The position numbers and the translations under genes are program-made. DNA of 64,000 nt. Source: Pseudoalteromonas luteoviolacea NCIMB 1944 (GTDB lineage Bacteria > Pseudomonadota > Gammaproteobacteria > Enterobacterales > Alteromonadaceae). The stretch covers positions 372,001 to 436,000 of the forward strand of contig NZ_AUXS01000075.1 in the NCBI RefSeq assembly GCF_001625565.1. Direction: 5' to 3'. The notes below the pieces were generated by a model. It was not told the DNA's origin and did not search any database. It saw nothing but the letters and a program-made list of their open reading frames with translations. Shown piece by piece: positions 29,201 to 38,700 of this stretch; within the stretch, counting starts at the first letter, position 1, and each line of letters opens with the position of its first letter.

Positions 29201-29759
29201 AGACAAAGCGTATGTAACACCAAGCAATGAACACACCATCGCGGCCTTTGTAGTCCTCAACTCAACTGAATTAAACAATCATGATGAGTTGGAACAAGTG
29301 CGCAAGTCGCTGGCGGTGAGCCTCCCTTACTACATGCAGCCAGACTCGATAGTGGCCGTAGAATCTTGGCCTCGCACCAATGTTGGCAAAATAGACAGAG
29401 AAGCTTTACTGGCTTTCAGTGAGCTATCGGCCTCTGCTGCGTCCAAAGAACCAGAGAAAATAACTGGGCCAGAAACTGAGACTGAGCGGTTTTTAGCACA
29501 GCATTGGGCTGCGTTGTTTGAAGTTGAGCTAAACCTTGTGGATATTCACGCTTCTTTTTATCAAAACGCTGGCAACTCACTGATGATGGTGCGACTTACC
29601 AACGAAGTGAAAAAAGCCTATTCAGTGAATATCTCAGTGAACGTATTGTACGAGTATTCGACGATCCACCAATTAGCTTCATATATAGATTTATTAGTAC
29701 ACAAAGGAAAAGACAACACGGCTCAACAAAGCGGTGACAGAGAGATGTTTGAACTATGA
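17259..29759 (+). CDS. NRPS3: docking-C-A-T-E-C-A-T-E-C-A-T, three-module synthetase
   Basis: 4166 residues. A TubC-like docking domain (1-50) starts the protein. Module 1: C (HH 207-208), A, T (Ser1067), E (HHLVVDG from His1248). Module 2: C (HHALLDG), A, T (Ser2596), E (HHLVVDG from His2777). Module 3: C (HHALLDG), A, T with NAGNS and Ser4107. The C domains after each E open with YPATGM and are of the type that accepts a D-residue donor, so residues 1 and 2 of this protein should be D. Selectivity residues read by eye: DAGSVGEVT (unrecognised, nearly repeated in the last module of NRPS4), DFWNIGMVH (threonine), DVWCVSGIY (unrecognised, in the Ser/Thr-like branch). The third T domain has an unusual core, NAGNS for the normal LGGDS/LGGHS, but keeps the Ser. 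The C-terminus is REMFEL, a likely docking tag. The stop overlaps the NRPS4 start (ATGA). Confidence 0.93.
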   Translation: MKDLFIKLAKEGVEVYLQDGKLKARAHKGGLKPELLNLIKENKAQLLAYLNEAQSQKVSVEHSSIAQFCTENTSEPISFQQQRIWFIDQLEGSSSQYNLPLSAKIKGCFDLDIAQQSFEILLQRHQSLRTNYHEVENETQVSVQPQYSFNVTEVDLSHLNADEQQTELEQFTKTFHAREFDLSNDVLIDCAYVKQQSDLGVLLVVVHHIASDGWSMQVLVKEFIETYQALSAGQQPDLPELTISYSNYANWQRNWLQPNVISNSESFWLENLSEAPSLHSLPLDKPRPVNQSYNTSVCVSELPSALLASLKQLAAKENCTLFMLVHAALSLVLMRYGRLNDLVIGTPVANRNQAELANMVGFFTNTVLLKSTQPTSGTFQDYLKEVREVNLLAQENQDVPFERIVEIVNPQRSTAYAPLFQIELNMNNTGAHSSRFEFAGLELEVLKDLDLRTPLDLMVSANELDDALEVKFIYSSDLFDAATINQLSNSLAHVLATVADDIGVDLTELSLLDDTQQSLALPDFTTTPSAGYFHQLVEQAANSNPDAIAIQSEAGTITYAELNAKANQLARSMQDKGLVREDRVAICLNRSIEFAISMLAVAKSGGAFVPVDISMPEERIAYILQDTAATIVLTEQEIMAELPLEGQKTILVDPMWFERFCGALSSENLESQGDGCQHNLSYVIYTSGSTGEPKGVAIEHGALANFIDNQTDILAFDQNSVVLNVLSFSFDAGIGLLCSALSSGATTVIAQADEPFYALIDQHHISHISVTSLMLKTIPEQNYPSLQSLVIGGDKVPSKMLEFWLTQCRVINEYGPTEAAVTVLSNECSLEEPINIGTPYKNVQTLVLDDNLNLVPAGGIGELYLAGAQLAREYLNQPELTQRAFIANPYTADTNARLYKTGDLVRALPSGKLEFVGRVDEQVKVRGYRIELSEIEHQISLVDGVVSNIVIVAQDDVGNKRIIAYVESTHSDERSLARLLGEKLQTALPDYMIPAAFIKVEQWPKTLSGKIDRNALPEPSFASQDDEIVHAENELERQLVAIWAEYLKLDEAQVSVTANFFELGGDSILSIQIASKAAQQGLHFRVKDIFAAKTIRALTEYVSCTDAQTHDQAPSAGQMQLMPIHSEFFTDETQWYHYNQSLLLNVSSKLAQCPFGDFVQLLVERHDALRLCFEKSESGWQAEFLPLERLDLNAAFKLVDLNAHPEISIETYANDIQKTLNPAKGELFKLVYFHDADKGQGKLLWVVHHLVVDGVSWRILTEDLNTLVQQWEQKQTLALNAKTTSYQQWAESLHELASSEHYQNQLEYWQQQASLAVPNFANGDINTQNAGTHGSRETAQFTLSDNDTASLLNKCNASYRTQINELLFAALSLASNRWRGVNAIRFDLEGHGRDELDEAMDISQTVGWFTTFYPLTIHAQSSDIAETISAVKNAYRSVPDKGLGFGLLKHCTGQNDVASFSKSELSFNYLGQIDASSEQQGLMSLASESTGENISLARKAEHLMALNGMVQNNQLTFNLSYDSNTYHESEMSEFMAAFNGALVDIIAHCADVKHGRYCESDFPLASVNEAQINEWAANAQIADLYPATGMQQGLLFQSAREQGSYVTQTLLTVESIEIESFISAWQMVVARNPIFRTEFRGIDAGHCHQVVRKEATLPWVLHDLSALSIEQQEARLEQLIEEDKQAGFDFNNAPLMRLTLCTLADGKIKVLWSHHHALLDGWCLTLVFDEVTQYYRQITQGVEVTLDEPVSYRNYIEWLSAQDLEQAREKWQVRLADFTKATPTPLYKSEELSHNERVSSALRFDSDTTARLQKLAQAGHTTINTLLQAAWAYALSIYSNDENVCFGTVVSGRPATIDNVDSIMGLFINTIPVQVKVAPEKALQQWLSEIHQDLVESSEMSFIPLAEIQKLVVDQQSLFDSLLVFENYPVDEQISNKSAEAGINVTDLVHFEKTNFAIQLTASVTDSLEVRFELDNRHYVQSDAQQLADSLSNIIMSMLNEQTQLVKQLDVIGDSEKLLESLMPKGFEDSQQTLHEVFELQVARYPNKTAVDDGKTSLTYSELNQKANQMAHILLEQHQVTPDSLVGVCLQRSCDMAVTVLAILKAGGAYLPLDASYPVERIEYILGDAQPVVIITDETTVDFSALSQQTLLNLHSDDFVHSFAMQSTCSPEISKHTGLYDKLAYVIYTSGSTGNPKGVQVEHRNALSLFSATTDLFGFSEDDVWVMFHSLSFDFSVWEIWGALLHGGKLVVVPFEVSRAPREFYSLLVEHQVTVLNQTPSAFNNLIKECMDCPAHALRYVIFGGEALTFSSLRPWVNKYGLDKTQLVNMYGITETSVHVTYYSITHDDVFNDHSSSKIGAVLPHLSAVVLDQHGNPSPVGAIGELHIGGSGVTRGYLLNPQLTSERFIANPFQPHATQPMVEVLYKTGDLVKQLDNGEFEYIGRNDHQVQVNGFRIELEEVEQKITRCEEVKSAWVSVVDNAKGQGSIVAYIVLEQSALSDSEAIDAVRAKLANTLPYFMLPTAFIPMEQWPLTVNGKLDTSRLPKWHGERAHNEYVAPQNEVEAKLQSLWCQLLKLSPNELSVKRNFFELGGDSIIAIQLVSKATEAGLYFTINDLFATPTVRGLADKAYSSSALIADQGDIEGTIELLPIQQEFFENDNGINHYNQAVLLEPPVDLTLADLQYIVARLYQTHDAMRLHFEQQADSSWVATHQEVSQAHIESSIAKIALNGGDWESILPQIDAIQASLDIATGELFKAVLITDENRAYRLLLVLHHLVVDGVSWRIIMSDIERIYSQLRNNSDDTPRVKTASFKQWGEYLSEYATSELSAQEGAYWASVTEQEVSSIANKQALTEFESASTMAESAIAIDSKVTNQILTSAIESFDSSINALLLSALLESISRTFDIGSIRIDMEGHGREALNSNLDLSGTIGWFTSVYPVNFAVGQNQDIAQLIDSVGTQLSKVPNNGIGYGALKYLAELPALQGSVHSELAFNYLGQFDQVSGGDGAFTFAPESVGQVVCPTRGSSHPLSANGYVLNGELNISIGYDTSLYCGDQIAQLANTFDSVLSEIAALSEQRLNQNNINGERIVQRYPATGMQTSLLIQNLFDKESYITQNKIKFKDLNVELFQKAWQSVMDKHAILRTSFSGIEEGYVVQCVHERAELNWHQHDLSEVEASQQLEAVERIRCNDRKLGMDPSIAPLMRMNLADLGEGESYLIWSHHHALLDGWSLELVFADVFQCYHALLMGQQPSTDGAVPYKNYIDWLAQQDLKSAKAFWKNELQERTFVGHFSDKNTQLNSSEPKIWQRNFALPKNVTQRIQEFARSAHVSVNAVVQGAWALVLANTFASDDVIFGVTTSGRPAQLPGVDKTVGLFINTLPVVVNVAKSESITDWVKNVHHRFSQINQHSFLSFNEILQTGNLAGPIFDSLLVFENYPLEQGIRDQQSQLTLNVLEMDSDDETTFPLTVKAFVKDEMVFRLEGHSDTFTERQMDMLEQCLSNVLADIPQQDTEQVGQLPLFGEQDLQETHSQPVASQKYSHDLVNLHNQFEQQAHLHPEKEAVVFEGTSLTYRQLNEAANQLSHYLINEIGVEQGDLVGICLPHSPDYIVAIIAMFKAGAAYIPMDPEYPMERLEYFLSDAKPKLVLADASVNMATMAEHSPLVSLSEPDLQAALAVQSKANPGINVCAQELAYVTYTSGSTGKPKGVMVEQGNLSQTFANYQEHFTLDADDVWSLSHSFSFDVSVWELWGALTRGAKIVVVPYWTARSPQALYDVLLEQQVTMLCQTPTAFGHLVDVQLEKDTSLNLKYVVFSGEALKFADLQPWVERYGTAKPALLNGYGVTETTIYSMFYQVTMKDIYQPSVNSKIGVPIKGVEFLVLNDQGEKVAAGDEGELYIAGAGVSRGYLHKEALTKDRFVHLNFGDEQSTLYYKTGDLVKCLADGGYEYIGRNDHQVNIKGFRVELGEIEHKLLSIDFVDKAYVTPSNEHTIAAFVVLNSTELNNHDELEQVRKSLAVSLPYYMQPDSIVAVESWPRTNVGKIDREALLAFSELSASAASKEPEKITGPETETERFLAQHWAALFEVELNLVDIHASFYQNAGNSLMMVRLTNEVKKAYSVNISVNVLYEYSTIHQLASYIDLLVHKGKDNTAQQSGDREMFEL

Positions 29760-32700
29760 ATATAATGACCTTTATTTTAGAACTACAAAAAAAACAAGTG
29801 TTCTTAGCAGTAAATAGTGGAAAGTTAAGCGTTGATGCCCCGAAAGGGGCGTTGGATAGTCAAACTTTCGAAAAACTAAAATTACATAAGAATGAGATTA
29901 TTGAGCACTTAAGCAAGTTGACCAACGTAGAAGAAGAAATCAAAACTGCCGAATACGCCAATAGTTACCCACTTTCTTTTGCACAGCAAAGGCTGTGGTT
30001 TATTGATCAGATTGAACAAAGTAGCGCCAGCTACAATATTCCTTGGGCATTTGAAGTCAATGGAGAGTTTGACATCTCTACGGCATCTAAGGCATTGACT
30101 GCGATAATTGAAAAACATGAAGTGCTTAGAACTGTGTATATCAACGACGCCGGACAGGGGCGTCAGCAAGTATTGCCTGATTTTGAATTTGCCATATCAG
30201 AGTATGACTTCACACAAGATGCAGACGGCATTCAACTCTTTATAGAGGAAGAGGCTAGCAGGCCATTTGACTTAGCATCGGAGCTGGTGCTGCGAGTAAG
30301 CTATTTAAAAAAGGCCCAAGACATTGGTGTGATCGTATTTAATATTCACCATATTGCATTTGATGAGTGGTCACTTGAGATTTTAATGGCTGAGTTTATG
30401 CAAAACTACAGTCAGCTCTATGCTGGTCAGGATATTGTCCAAGAGACATTGGATGTACAGTATCGCGACTTCGCAGTGTGGCAAAACAAGCAAGTAGATA
30501 AGGGCATTTTTAAAGCCCAGCTCGATTACTGGCACAAACAACTAGCAGATGCGCCAGTCACACATGAGCTTGCATTGCAGCGCAATAGGCCCGAAGTAAA
30601 TCAAAAAATGGGAAACAAGCATCGCTTTTCGCTGCCAGCGCAAACCAAACATGCATTAGATGACTTAGCTAAGTCGCAGTCTGTAACGCCATTTGTATTG
30701 GTCCATGCAATATTTGCTCTGATGCTTACTAAAGCAACGCGTAATTCTGATGTGGTTATTGGCACCCCGAGTGCAGGTCGTAGTAATAGCCAATTGGAAG
30801 GTATGATAGGTTTTTTTGTTAATTTCTTATCGTTGAGAACGGATAGTGACGGTTACACCTCATTTAGTGACTTTTTAGAGTATGTTAAAGAGGTGAACCT
30901 TGGTGCACTACAACATCAAGATGTCCCTTTTGATAGGGTACTAGAGCACTGCGGCATCGAGCGAAACCCGCAAATGGCGCCGCTATTCCAAATTGTACTT
31001 TCAGTGCACCAGAGCAGCCAAGCACAGCCAAGAGACATGTTGTGGGGCTTAACACCGGTCAACATTGAACACACATCGGCTAATTTTGACTTGATGCTTG
31101 AAGTGGGTATGGACACCAATGCATTAGAAATGATGTTTACCTATGATAGCGCACTATTTTCTGAACAATACATAGCAAGTCTTGCACAGTACTTCTGTAC
31201 TGTATGTCAGCAAGTGGTTGCAAATAAAGACGTAAATATTGCAGATATTCAATTGGTTGATCAGCAAAAGCAGCAAATACTTATTGATGAAGTCAAATCT
31301 GCCTATTCTCCAGTATCAGTAAATCAGTATTTACATCAACAGTTTGAAGAAATTTCGGCGTCTCACCCTACGCGTATCGCGGTATGTGATGAGGCACACT
31401 CATTGTCATATCAAGAGCTCAATGAACAAGCAAATAGATTGGCCCGCTATTTAACCGCACACGGTACCAAGGTGTCCGATAAAGTAGGTATATGTTTATC
31501 TCGCTCAACTGAATTTGTGGTTGCGATGCTGGCAACGCTGAAAGTTGGGGGTACCTATGTGCCTATGGACCCAGATTATCCAGAAGCGCGCTTGACGCAT
31601 ATTATCCAAGACAGCGATATAAAGGTGGTTATTACTTCAGCGTCGTTGCAGAGTCTGCCTGTGTTGGGTTCTGATCGCATTGAATGTATTGCGCTTGATG
31701 ACACTAAGTGTATTGACGCGCTATCGTCATTAAGCTGTGCAAATGTAACGACTGAACTACCAGAAAGCCTGCTGGCTTACATTATTTATACATCAGGTTC
31801 TTCAGGGTTGCCCAAAGGCGTTCAAGTTACTCATAAAAATGTTCTGCGATTATTTAAATCTTCGGAACAACAGTTCCAGTTTAGTGAGCAAGACGTGTGG
31901 AGTTGCTTCCATTCTACTGCCTTTGACTTTTCTGTTTGGGAGCTTTGGGGGGCGTTATTATACGGCGCGAAGACGGTGATGGTGTCTTATGAAGACAGTC
32001 GCTCGCCGCAGCGATTTGCCGAACTTTTAGCGGCGCACGGTGTCACCGTGTTGAGCCAAACAGCTTCAGCTTTTTATCAATTGTCAGAATATGTGCTCGA
32101 GCACAATAGCCCACATCAACTGCGCTACGTCGTATTTGGTGGAGAATATCTGAACTTTACCAAACTGTCGCCGTGGATGGATCGCTATGGTAGTGAGACT
32201 ACACAGCTGATCAATATGTATGGTATTACAGAAACCACAGTACATGTTACCTACCAAAAAATAGAGCGCGCACACTGTGAGCAAGGCATCAGCCTTATTG
32301 GTAAGCCGTTACAAGATTTGACTTGTTACGTTGTTGATGAACATGGAAATTGTCAGCCTCCTGGGGTCCCAGGGGAGCTTTGGGTTGGCGGTCAAGGTGT
32401 TACAAATGGGTATTTGAATCGACCAGAGCTGAATACTGAGAAGTTTATTGCCGATCCATTTAGCGCCGAGTCAAATGCCGTAATATACCGCAGTGGTGAC
32501 CTTGTCCGCTGGTTGGATGACATGAGTCTACAGTATTTAGGGCGTATTGATGAGCAAGTCAAAATTCGAGGTTTCCGTATTGAGCTCGGTGAAATTGAAG
32601 CGAGTTTAAATCAACACCCGTACATAAAGTCATGTGCAGTATTAACAAAGCCGACAGAGCAATCTGGTCATGAGTTAGCTGTTTACTTTACTTTGGTCGA

Positions 32701-35700
32701 CGATGCTGAGGCCGACGATTTTCAAGCTCTGTTGCGAACGTTGCACAGCTATTTGCAAGTGAAACTGCCAAAACACATGGTCCCGACGGCTTATGCCATG
32801 CTAGAAGAGCTGCCCATGACGGTAAATGGCAAGCTCAATCGCAGTGCATTATTGTCTTTGTCGGTAAACTATGTGAGTGAAGAGTATCACGCGCCAGAAA
32901 CCCTAGTTCAACGACAGCTTTGTACTGTCTTTGAGCAGACTCTAGGATGCGAAAAAGTGGGGATTCAGGATAACTTTTTCAACCTAGGTGGAGACTCGAT
33001 TCGCGCAATTTCATTGGTTGCCAATGCGGCGAAAATAGGTTTACAGATCTCTGTTAAAGACCTATTTAGTTACCAATCTGTCGCATCTCTAGCAGCGGCG
33101 ATTGAGCAAGGGAATACTGAATCAACCACTGAAGTTAAGGGTGAACCATTTGCGTTACTGACAGAAGAGCAACGGCAGGCGTTACCGCAAATGACAAGTG
33201 CGCCAATTGAAGACGCTTTTCCATTGACAGCAACCCAACAAGGTATGCTGATCCACAACATGCTTGATGTGGGAGGGGGGACTTACCACGACGTACCAAG
33301 CGTGCGACTAAAAATACAATGGCATCCGGAGCTATTTGCACAGGCATTAAGTGCTGTTGTAGAGCGTCATTCGGTTCTCAGGTCAACATTTGAATACTGT
33401 TGTGCTCAACCAATTCAAGTAATTTATGAGCGCATTACATTACCACTGAAAGTCAGAGCGATAACAGATGACGAGCTCAATGACTTGGCACTTTACGAAC
33501 AACAGTGCTTAGCAAGTGAGCTCGCATCGCCGTTTGAGATGGGTGAATTGCCATGGCGTATGGCTGTGCATACAATCACTGATGACGATATCTACCTCCA
33601 TATCTCGTTCCATCACTCACTGTTAGATGGTTGGAGCTTTGCTTCATTCAATACCGAACTGATAAATCAATACAAACGTTTATTAGCAGGACAAGAGCTA
33701 CTTATTCAACCAAAACCGCCTGCTTATTCATTAAACGTTGCGCAAGAAATGGCTGCGGTAGAGTCGGGCAAGAGTCGTCAGTATTTTAAGACGCAATTAG
33801 AAAATGCAAACTTACCTTGGTGGTCTAATTTTGAAAAAGGGAATCCACTAGAGGTTGTGTCTGAACTCAGTGCGGAGCAGCGCGAAAGACTGAACGCGAT
33901 CGCTAAACAGTTAAAAGTAAGTGAGAAAAGTATATTACTTAGTGCACACACTGCTTTAATGGCATTTTTAGGTGGGCAAGAAGATGTTGTAACCTCTGTG
34001 ATCAGCAATAGTCGACCTGAGCTATCGGGCAGTGAGCAAACACTTGGCTTATTTTTGAATTCTCTTCCTATGAGAATAGATGTATCGAAAGGGTCATGGC
34101 AGCAATTGATAAAAAGAGTGCATAGTGAAAGCGTGGAGTTGATGTCACACCGAAGCTACCCTCTAATTGAGATACAGCGAGCCTCGAAACTTGAATTCGG
34201 CTCTGCTGCATTTAGCTTTATTGATTTTCATGTCTATAAAAACATATCTGATGAAGTGGCGGTTGAAAGCGGTAGCTTTTTTGAGAAAACAGATATTATG
34301 TTATCGGTTAAGTTCATCAACAACCAGTCTAATAACGCTCTTGGCTTTAGAATTCACACGAACGTTAAACAATTCGACCTGCAATACGTTCAAAGAATAA
34401 GAGATTACTTACAGAAAATTATTACTCAGATCGTAGAAGACCATACTCAAGAAATTGATTTTGACTCGCTGTTAGAGCCAACTGAAGTGGAAGCGCTTGT
34501 AGCGTTTGAACAGCACGGTGTTCAGGCCAAAAAATTGGGTGCGACAAGTGTTGTAGAGTTATTTGCTCAGCAAGTTGAACAAAACTCGAACGCCATTGCG
34601 GTCTCCATGTCAGGTCAGAGCTTAACTTATTCGAAACTCAATAAACGGGTCAATAACTTAGCATGTGCTTTACGTGAAGAAGATGTAGGTGAAAGCGACA
34701 AAGTCGGTATTTACTTAGACAGAAGTATAGAATCACTGGTTTCTGTACTGGCGGTAATGAAGTCTGGCGCCAGCTATGTGCCACTTGATGTTCAAGACCC
34801 TGCCCTGCGCAATCAAGTAATCATCGAGCAAATGCAGGCTGGTGTAATTATCTCTCATGAATCGCAAGTATTGCCTTTTAATGTTGCAGGTGTTTCTGAG
34901 CTTGTGCTTGAAGGAGATATTACACAAGATGATTGGTTAGAAGATTTCGCCGATGATGAGCCGTTTTCTCTACCAGGTTTACAGCAAATAGCATATGTGC
35001 TGTTCACCTCTGGCTCTACGGGCATACCACAAGGGGTTGAAGTTTCACACGCTAGTTTGAGTGCCTATCTTGCACATGCTAAATCACATTATTTTAATAA
35101 CGCGACACAAAGCTTAGTGAGCTCTACATTAAGTGTTGATGCAACCATCACCAGCTTGTTGGGCCCACTTACCGTTGGTGGTACTGTGAATTTCTTAGCA
35201 GATGATGATAATGATACTGCATCAATTGCGGGATTTTTGAAATTTTGTCAGCTGCCATGTGTGTTTAAAATGACGCCGTCTCAAATGACGTTGGTTGCAG
35301 AAAGACTCAGTGAATTCTCTAGTCCTGTTGCACACACCTTGGTTATCGGTGGTGAGGAACTGTATTGGAAAACTATCAATAAGTGGCGCTCAAAGCATCT
35401 ATCAAATGCAACCTTTATCAATGAGTATGGCCCAACAGAATCAACTGTCGGGTGTTGTTTTGAGGTGATCTCGCCCGAGACTCCATCGAATAGTGATCAA
35501 ATGAGTGTGGCCATAGGCTCACCAGTAGCTGGCACATCTTTGTTTGTTTTGAATGGTAGCCTACAACGCGTGCCACTAGGGTCTGTGGGTGAGTTGTTTA
35601 TCGCCGGGGCGGGTTTATCAACAGGGTATTCAAACCTACCTGATTTAACCAAGAAAATGTTTACAGAAAAGACGGTAAACGGCCAAAAAATTGTACTCTA

Positions 35701-38700
35701 TCGCACTGGCGATATGGTTCGCTATCTAGCCAATGGTAAATTGGAGTTCATTGAACGTAAAAGTGAACAGGTGAAAATTCGCGGACACAAAGTTGAGTTA
35801 AATGAAATAAAGCATCAAATTTTGGCGGTTAAAGGGGTAAATTCTGCGTTTGTAGCCACAGCCGAAAGTAGTTTGAGTACGGATCGTGACTTTATCAGTT
35901 CAGTGAAGTTAGAGCTTGGCGATACGCTGCCTGATTACATGATACCGAGTGTATTGATGAAGGTGGACGAATGGCCATTGACGCCAAATGGCAAAGTAGA
36001 CAGAAAAGCGTTATTAGCGCTTGAAAAGGTGGACAGTGAAACGCACGTGCCACAGGTAAGCTCGACCAAAGAAGTGCAAGACAGTCAGCTTAAATATTGG
36101 TTAGCTCAATTAGATGATGCACCTGCTGTACACGGATTACCACTTAGTTACCCCCGCCCAGAAGTCAAGCAGGAACAAGGTGCGGTAGTAAGCGGAAATT
36201 TACCGAGTTCAGTTGCACAACAGCTAAAACAATTGGCTCAGAAGTTTCAATTAACGCCATTTATGTTGATCCATGGTGCAGTATCACTCCTTTTATCGAA
36301 ACACTGTAATAGTTCAGATATCGTAATAGGAACTCCTGTAGTACAACAAACTCAATCCGACTTGGAGTCTGCGCAGCAGTGCACGATGAATGCACTTGTA
36401 TTGCGTGTCGACACAAAACATAAGACGTTGGCAGAGTATTTGGCACATATTCAAAGTGTCAATTTGGCTGCACAGTCTAATCAAAATGTATCATTCGAGC
36501 GTTTGCTTGAGGTGTTAAAGGTGCCTATCGATACGGCCCATTCCCCGTTATTCCAGATTATGCTTTCAACACACACTGAACACTCGCAGCTAGCTGACTG
36601 TGCGCGAGAAATGGTCAAAGCAGATCACGATTTAAATATCGATGTAAGCATCAATGATGAGGGGGTTGGGTTAAGTTGGACGTATGATGTGAGTTTGTTC
36701 AATGAAGCCGCTATCACAAGATTAAATGAACATTTCTGTCGCTTACTGACTGCACTCAGTGCGGTGACTGATGGTGAGGTAGAGCCTCACAGCTTGCCTA
36801 TGCTTTCTCAATCTGAGTGTTATCAGCTAGTAACGCAACTCAATGACACAGGCTCAAATTATTCAGAGGAAAAGTGCGTACATGAATTGTTTGAATCGCA
36901 GGTAGCAGCCAACCCTAATAAAATCGCAGTGGCATTTGAAGAGACACACTTAACATATGCTGAGTTGAATGTGCGTGCGAATCAAGTTGCTCATTGTTTA
37001 GTGACTCAGTATGGCGTGAAGCCAGATACATTAGTGGGTTTATGTGTTGAGCGTTCATTGGAAATGGTCATCGGTATCTTGGGTGTATTGAAAGCTGGTG
37101 GTGCTTATGTGCCGTTAGATCCGAGTTATCCGCAAGCGCGATTGAACCATATGCTTGACGATGCAGGTCTTACGGTTGTGTTGTGTGAAGGGCAGACAAC
37201 TGAAGTATTAGATAGCACATTTACTGGTACTGTGATTGATCTGGGTGATCATCAGCTTTTTGCTGAGTATGACACGACCAACTTGAGTACTTTAGCGCTT
37301 GAGCCAACTCATTTGGCTTATGTGATTTACACGTCGGGCTCTACGGGCAAACCAAAAGGTGTGATGGTTGAACACCGTAATTTAGTGGACTACATGTCTG
37401 TAAATAAACGCAATTACTATGATGGTAATGTGGCGGGTTCTCTCATATTCACATCGCTGAGCTTTGACTTGAGTTTGCCAAGTTTATACTTACCGTTACT
37501 TAATGGTGACGAGGTAAAACTTGTCGGTAAAGAAGATATCTTAGCGCCTTGTGTCAAAGAATCACTCAGTAGCGATTCGGTCAGATTAGTGCGAATGACG
37601 CCTTCTCACTTAATGCTTTTATTGGACCAATTTAATGGCGAGCAAGTTGATACGGAGCATGTGTTTATTGTAGGAGGTGAAGCGTTTGAACACGGCTTGG
37701 CATCAAAGTGTCTTGAAACCTTCCCATCGTGTCGATTGGTAAACCATTATGGTCCATCTGAGTCGACAATCGGCTGCACGAGCTTCTCGATTACTCGGGG
37801 TGTTTTAAATGCATACAATACTATCCCAATTGGTAAAGCGATGGACAATGCCAGTATGTTGCTGTTGTCAGACACTCAGCAGCTACTGCCTTTTGGTGTG
37901 ACAGGTGAGCTGTATATCGGTGGCGCTGGGTTGGCCAGAGGGTATTTAAACCACCCTGAGCTAACTGCGCAGCGCTTCATTGATAACCCTTATTACGATG
38001 CAAGCGTACCGGGTAGTTCGAAGCGATTGTATCGAACAGGAGACTTAGTCCGTTATTTACCTGATGGCAACTTAGAATTTATGGGTCGCGTAGATGATCA
38101 AGTAAAAATACGTGGCTTTAGGATAGAACTAGGGGAAGTTGAATCACAGCTAGCGCAGCTGTCGAATGTAAACTCTGCGCTAGTGTTGGCAAAAGAAGTT
38201 GCCGGTCGTCGGCAATTGTTCGGTTATGTAAAGCCCACAGAGACTGCGCGCTCTGAGCAAACTGTGCTGGTGGCATATTACGCTGCGAACGATGGCATGT
38301 CGCTAGATAATCAGATACGTCAGAATCTTGAAAAACACTTGCCAGATTACATGTTGCCTAAAATTGTCGTAGCCGTGGATGAGTTTAAATTGACGAAAAG
38401 CGGGAAAGTAGATGTTGCATCGCTTCCCGACATTAGCAGCATACAATCCAGCTTGAAGATAACAGAACCTACCACAAGCCTCGAAACACAAATGCGTAAT
38501 GTTTGGGCGATGGTGTTAAGGGTTGCTCCAGACTCGCTAGATGTGCAAGCTGACTTTTTTGAGTTAGGTGGTGATTCTATTCTTGCGATCCAAGTGGCTG
38601 CAAAAGCGCGTCATCAGGGCATTTTCTTTACAGTGGCAGACTTGTTTGAGTATTCAACGATACGGTCATTGTCGCGTGAAGCGACGACAAATAAAGGCTT

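Noticed and set aside
35000..36100. Frameshift or stop explaining the missing T domain in NRPS4
   Set aside because: The frame is continuous and both sides translate to good NRPS sequence; the lost parts are simply absent.
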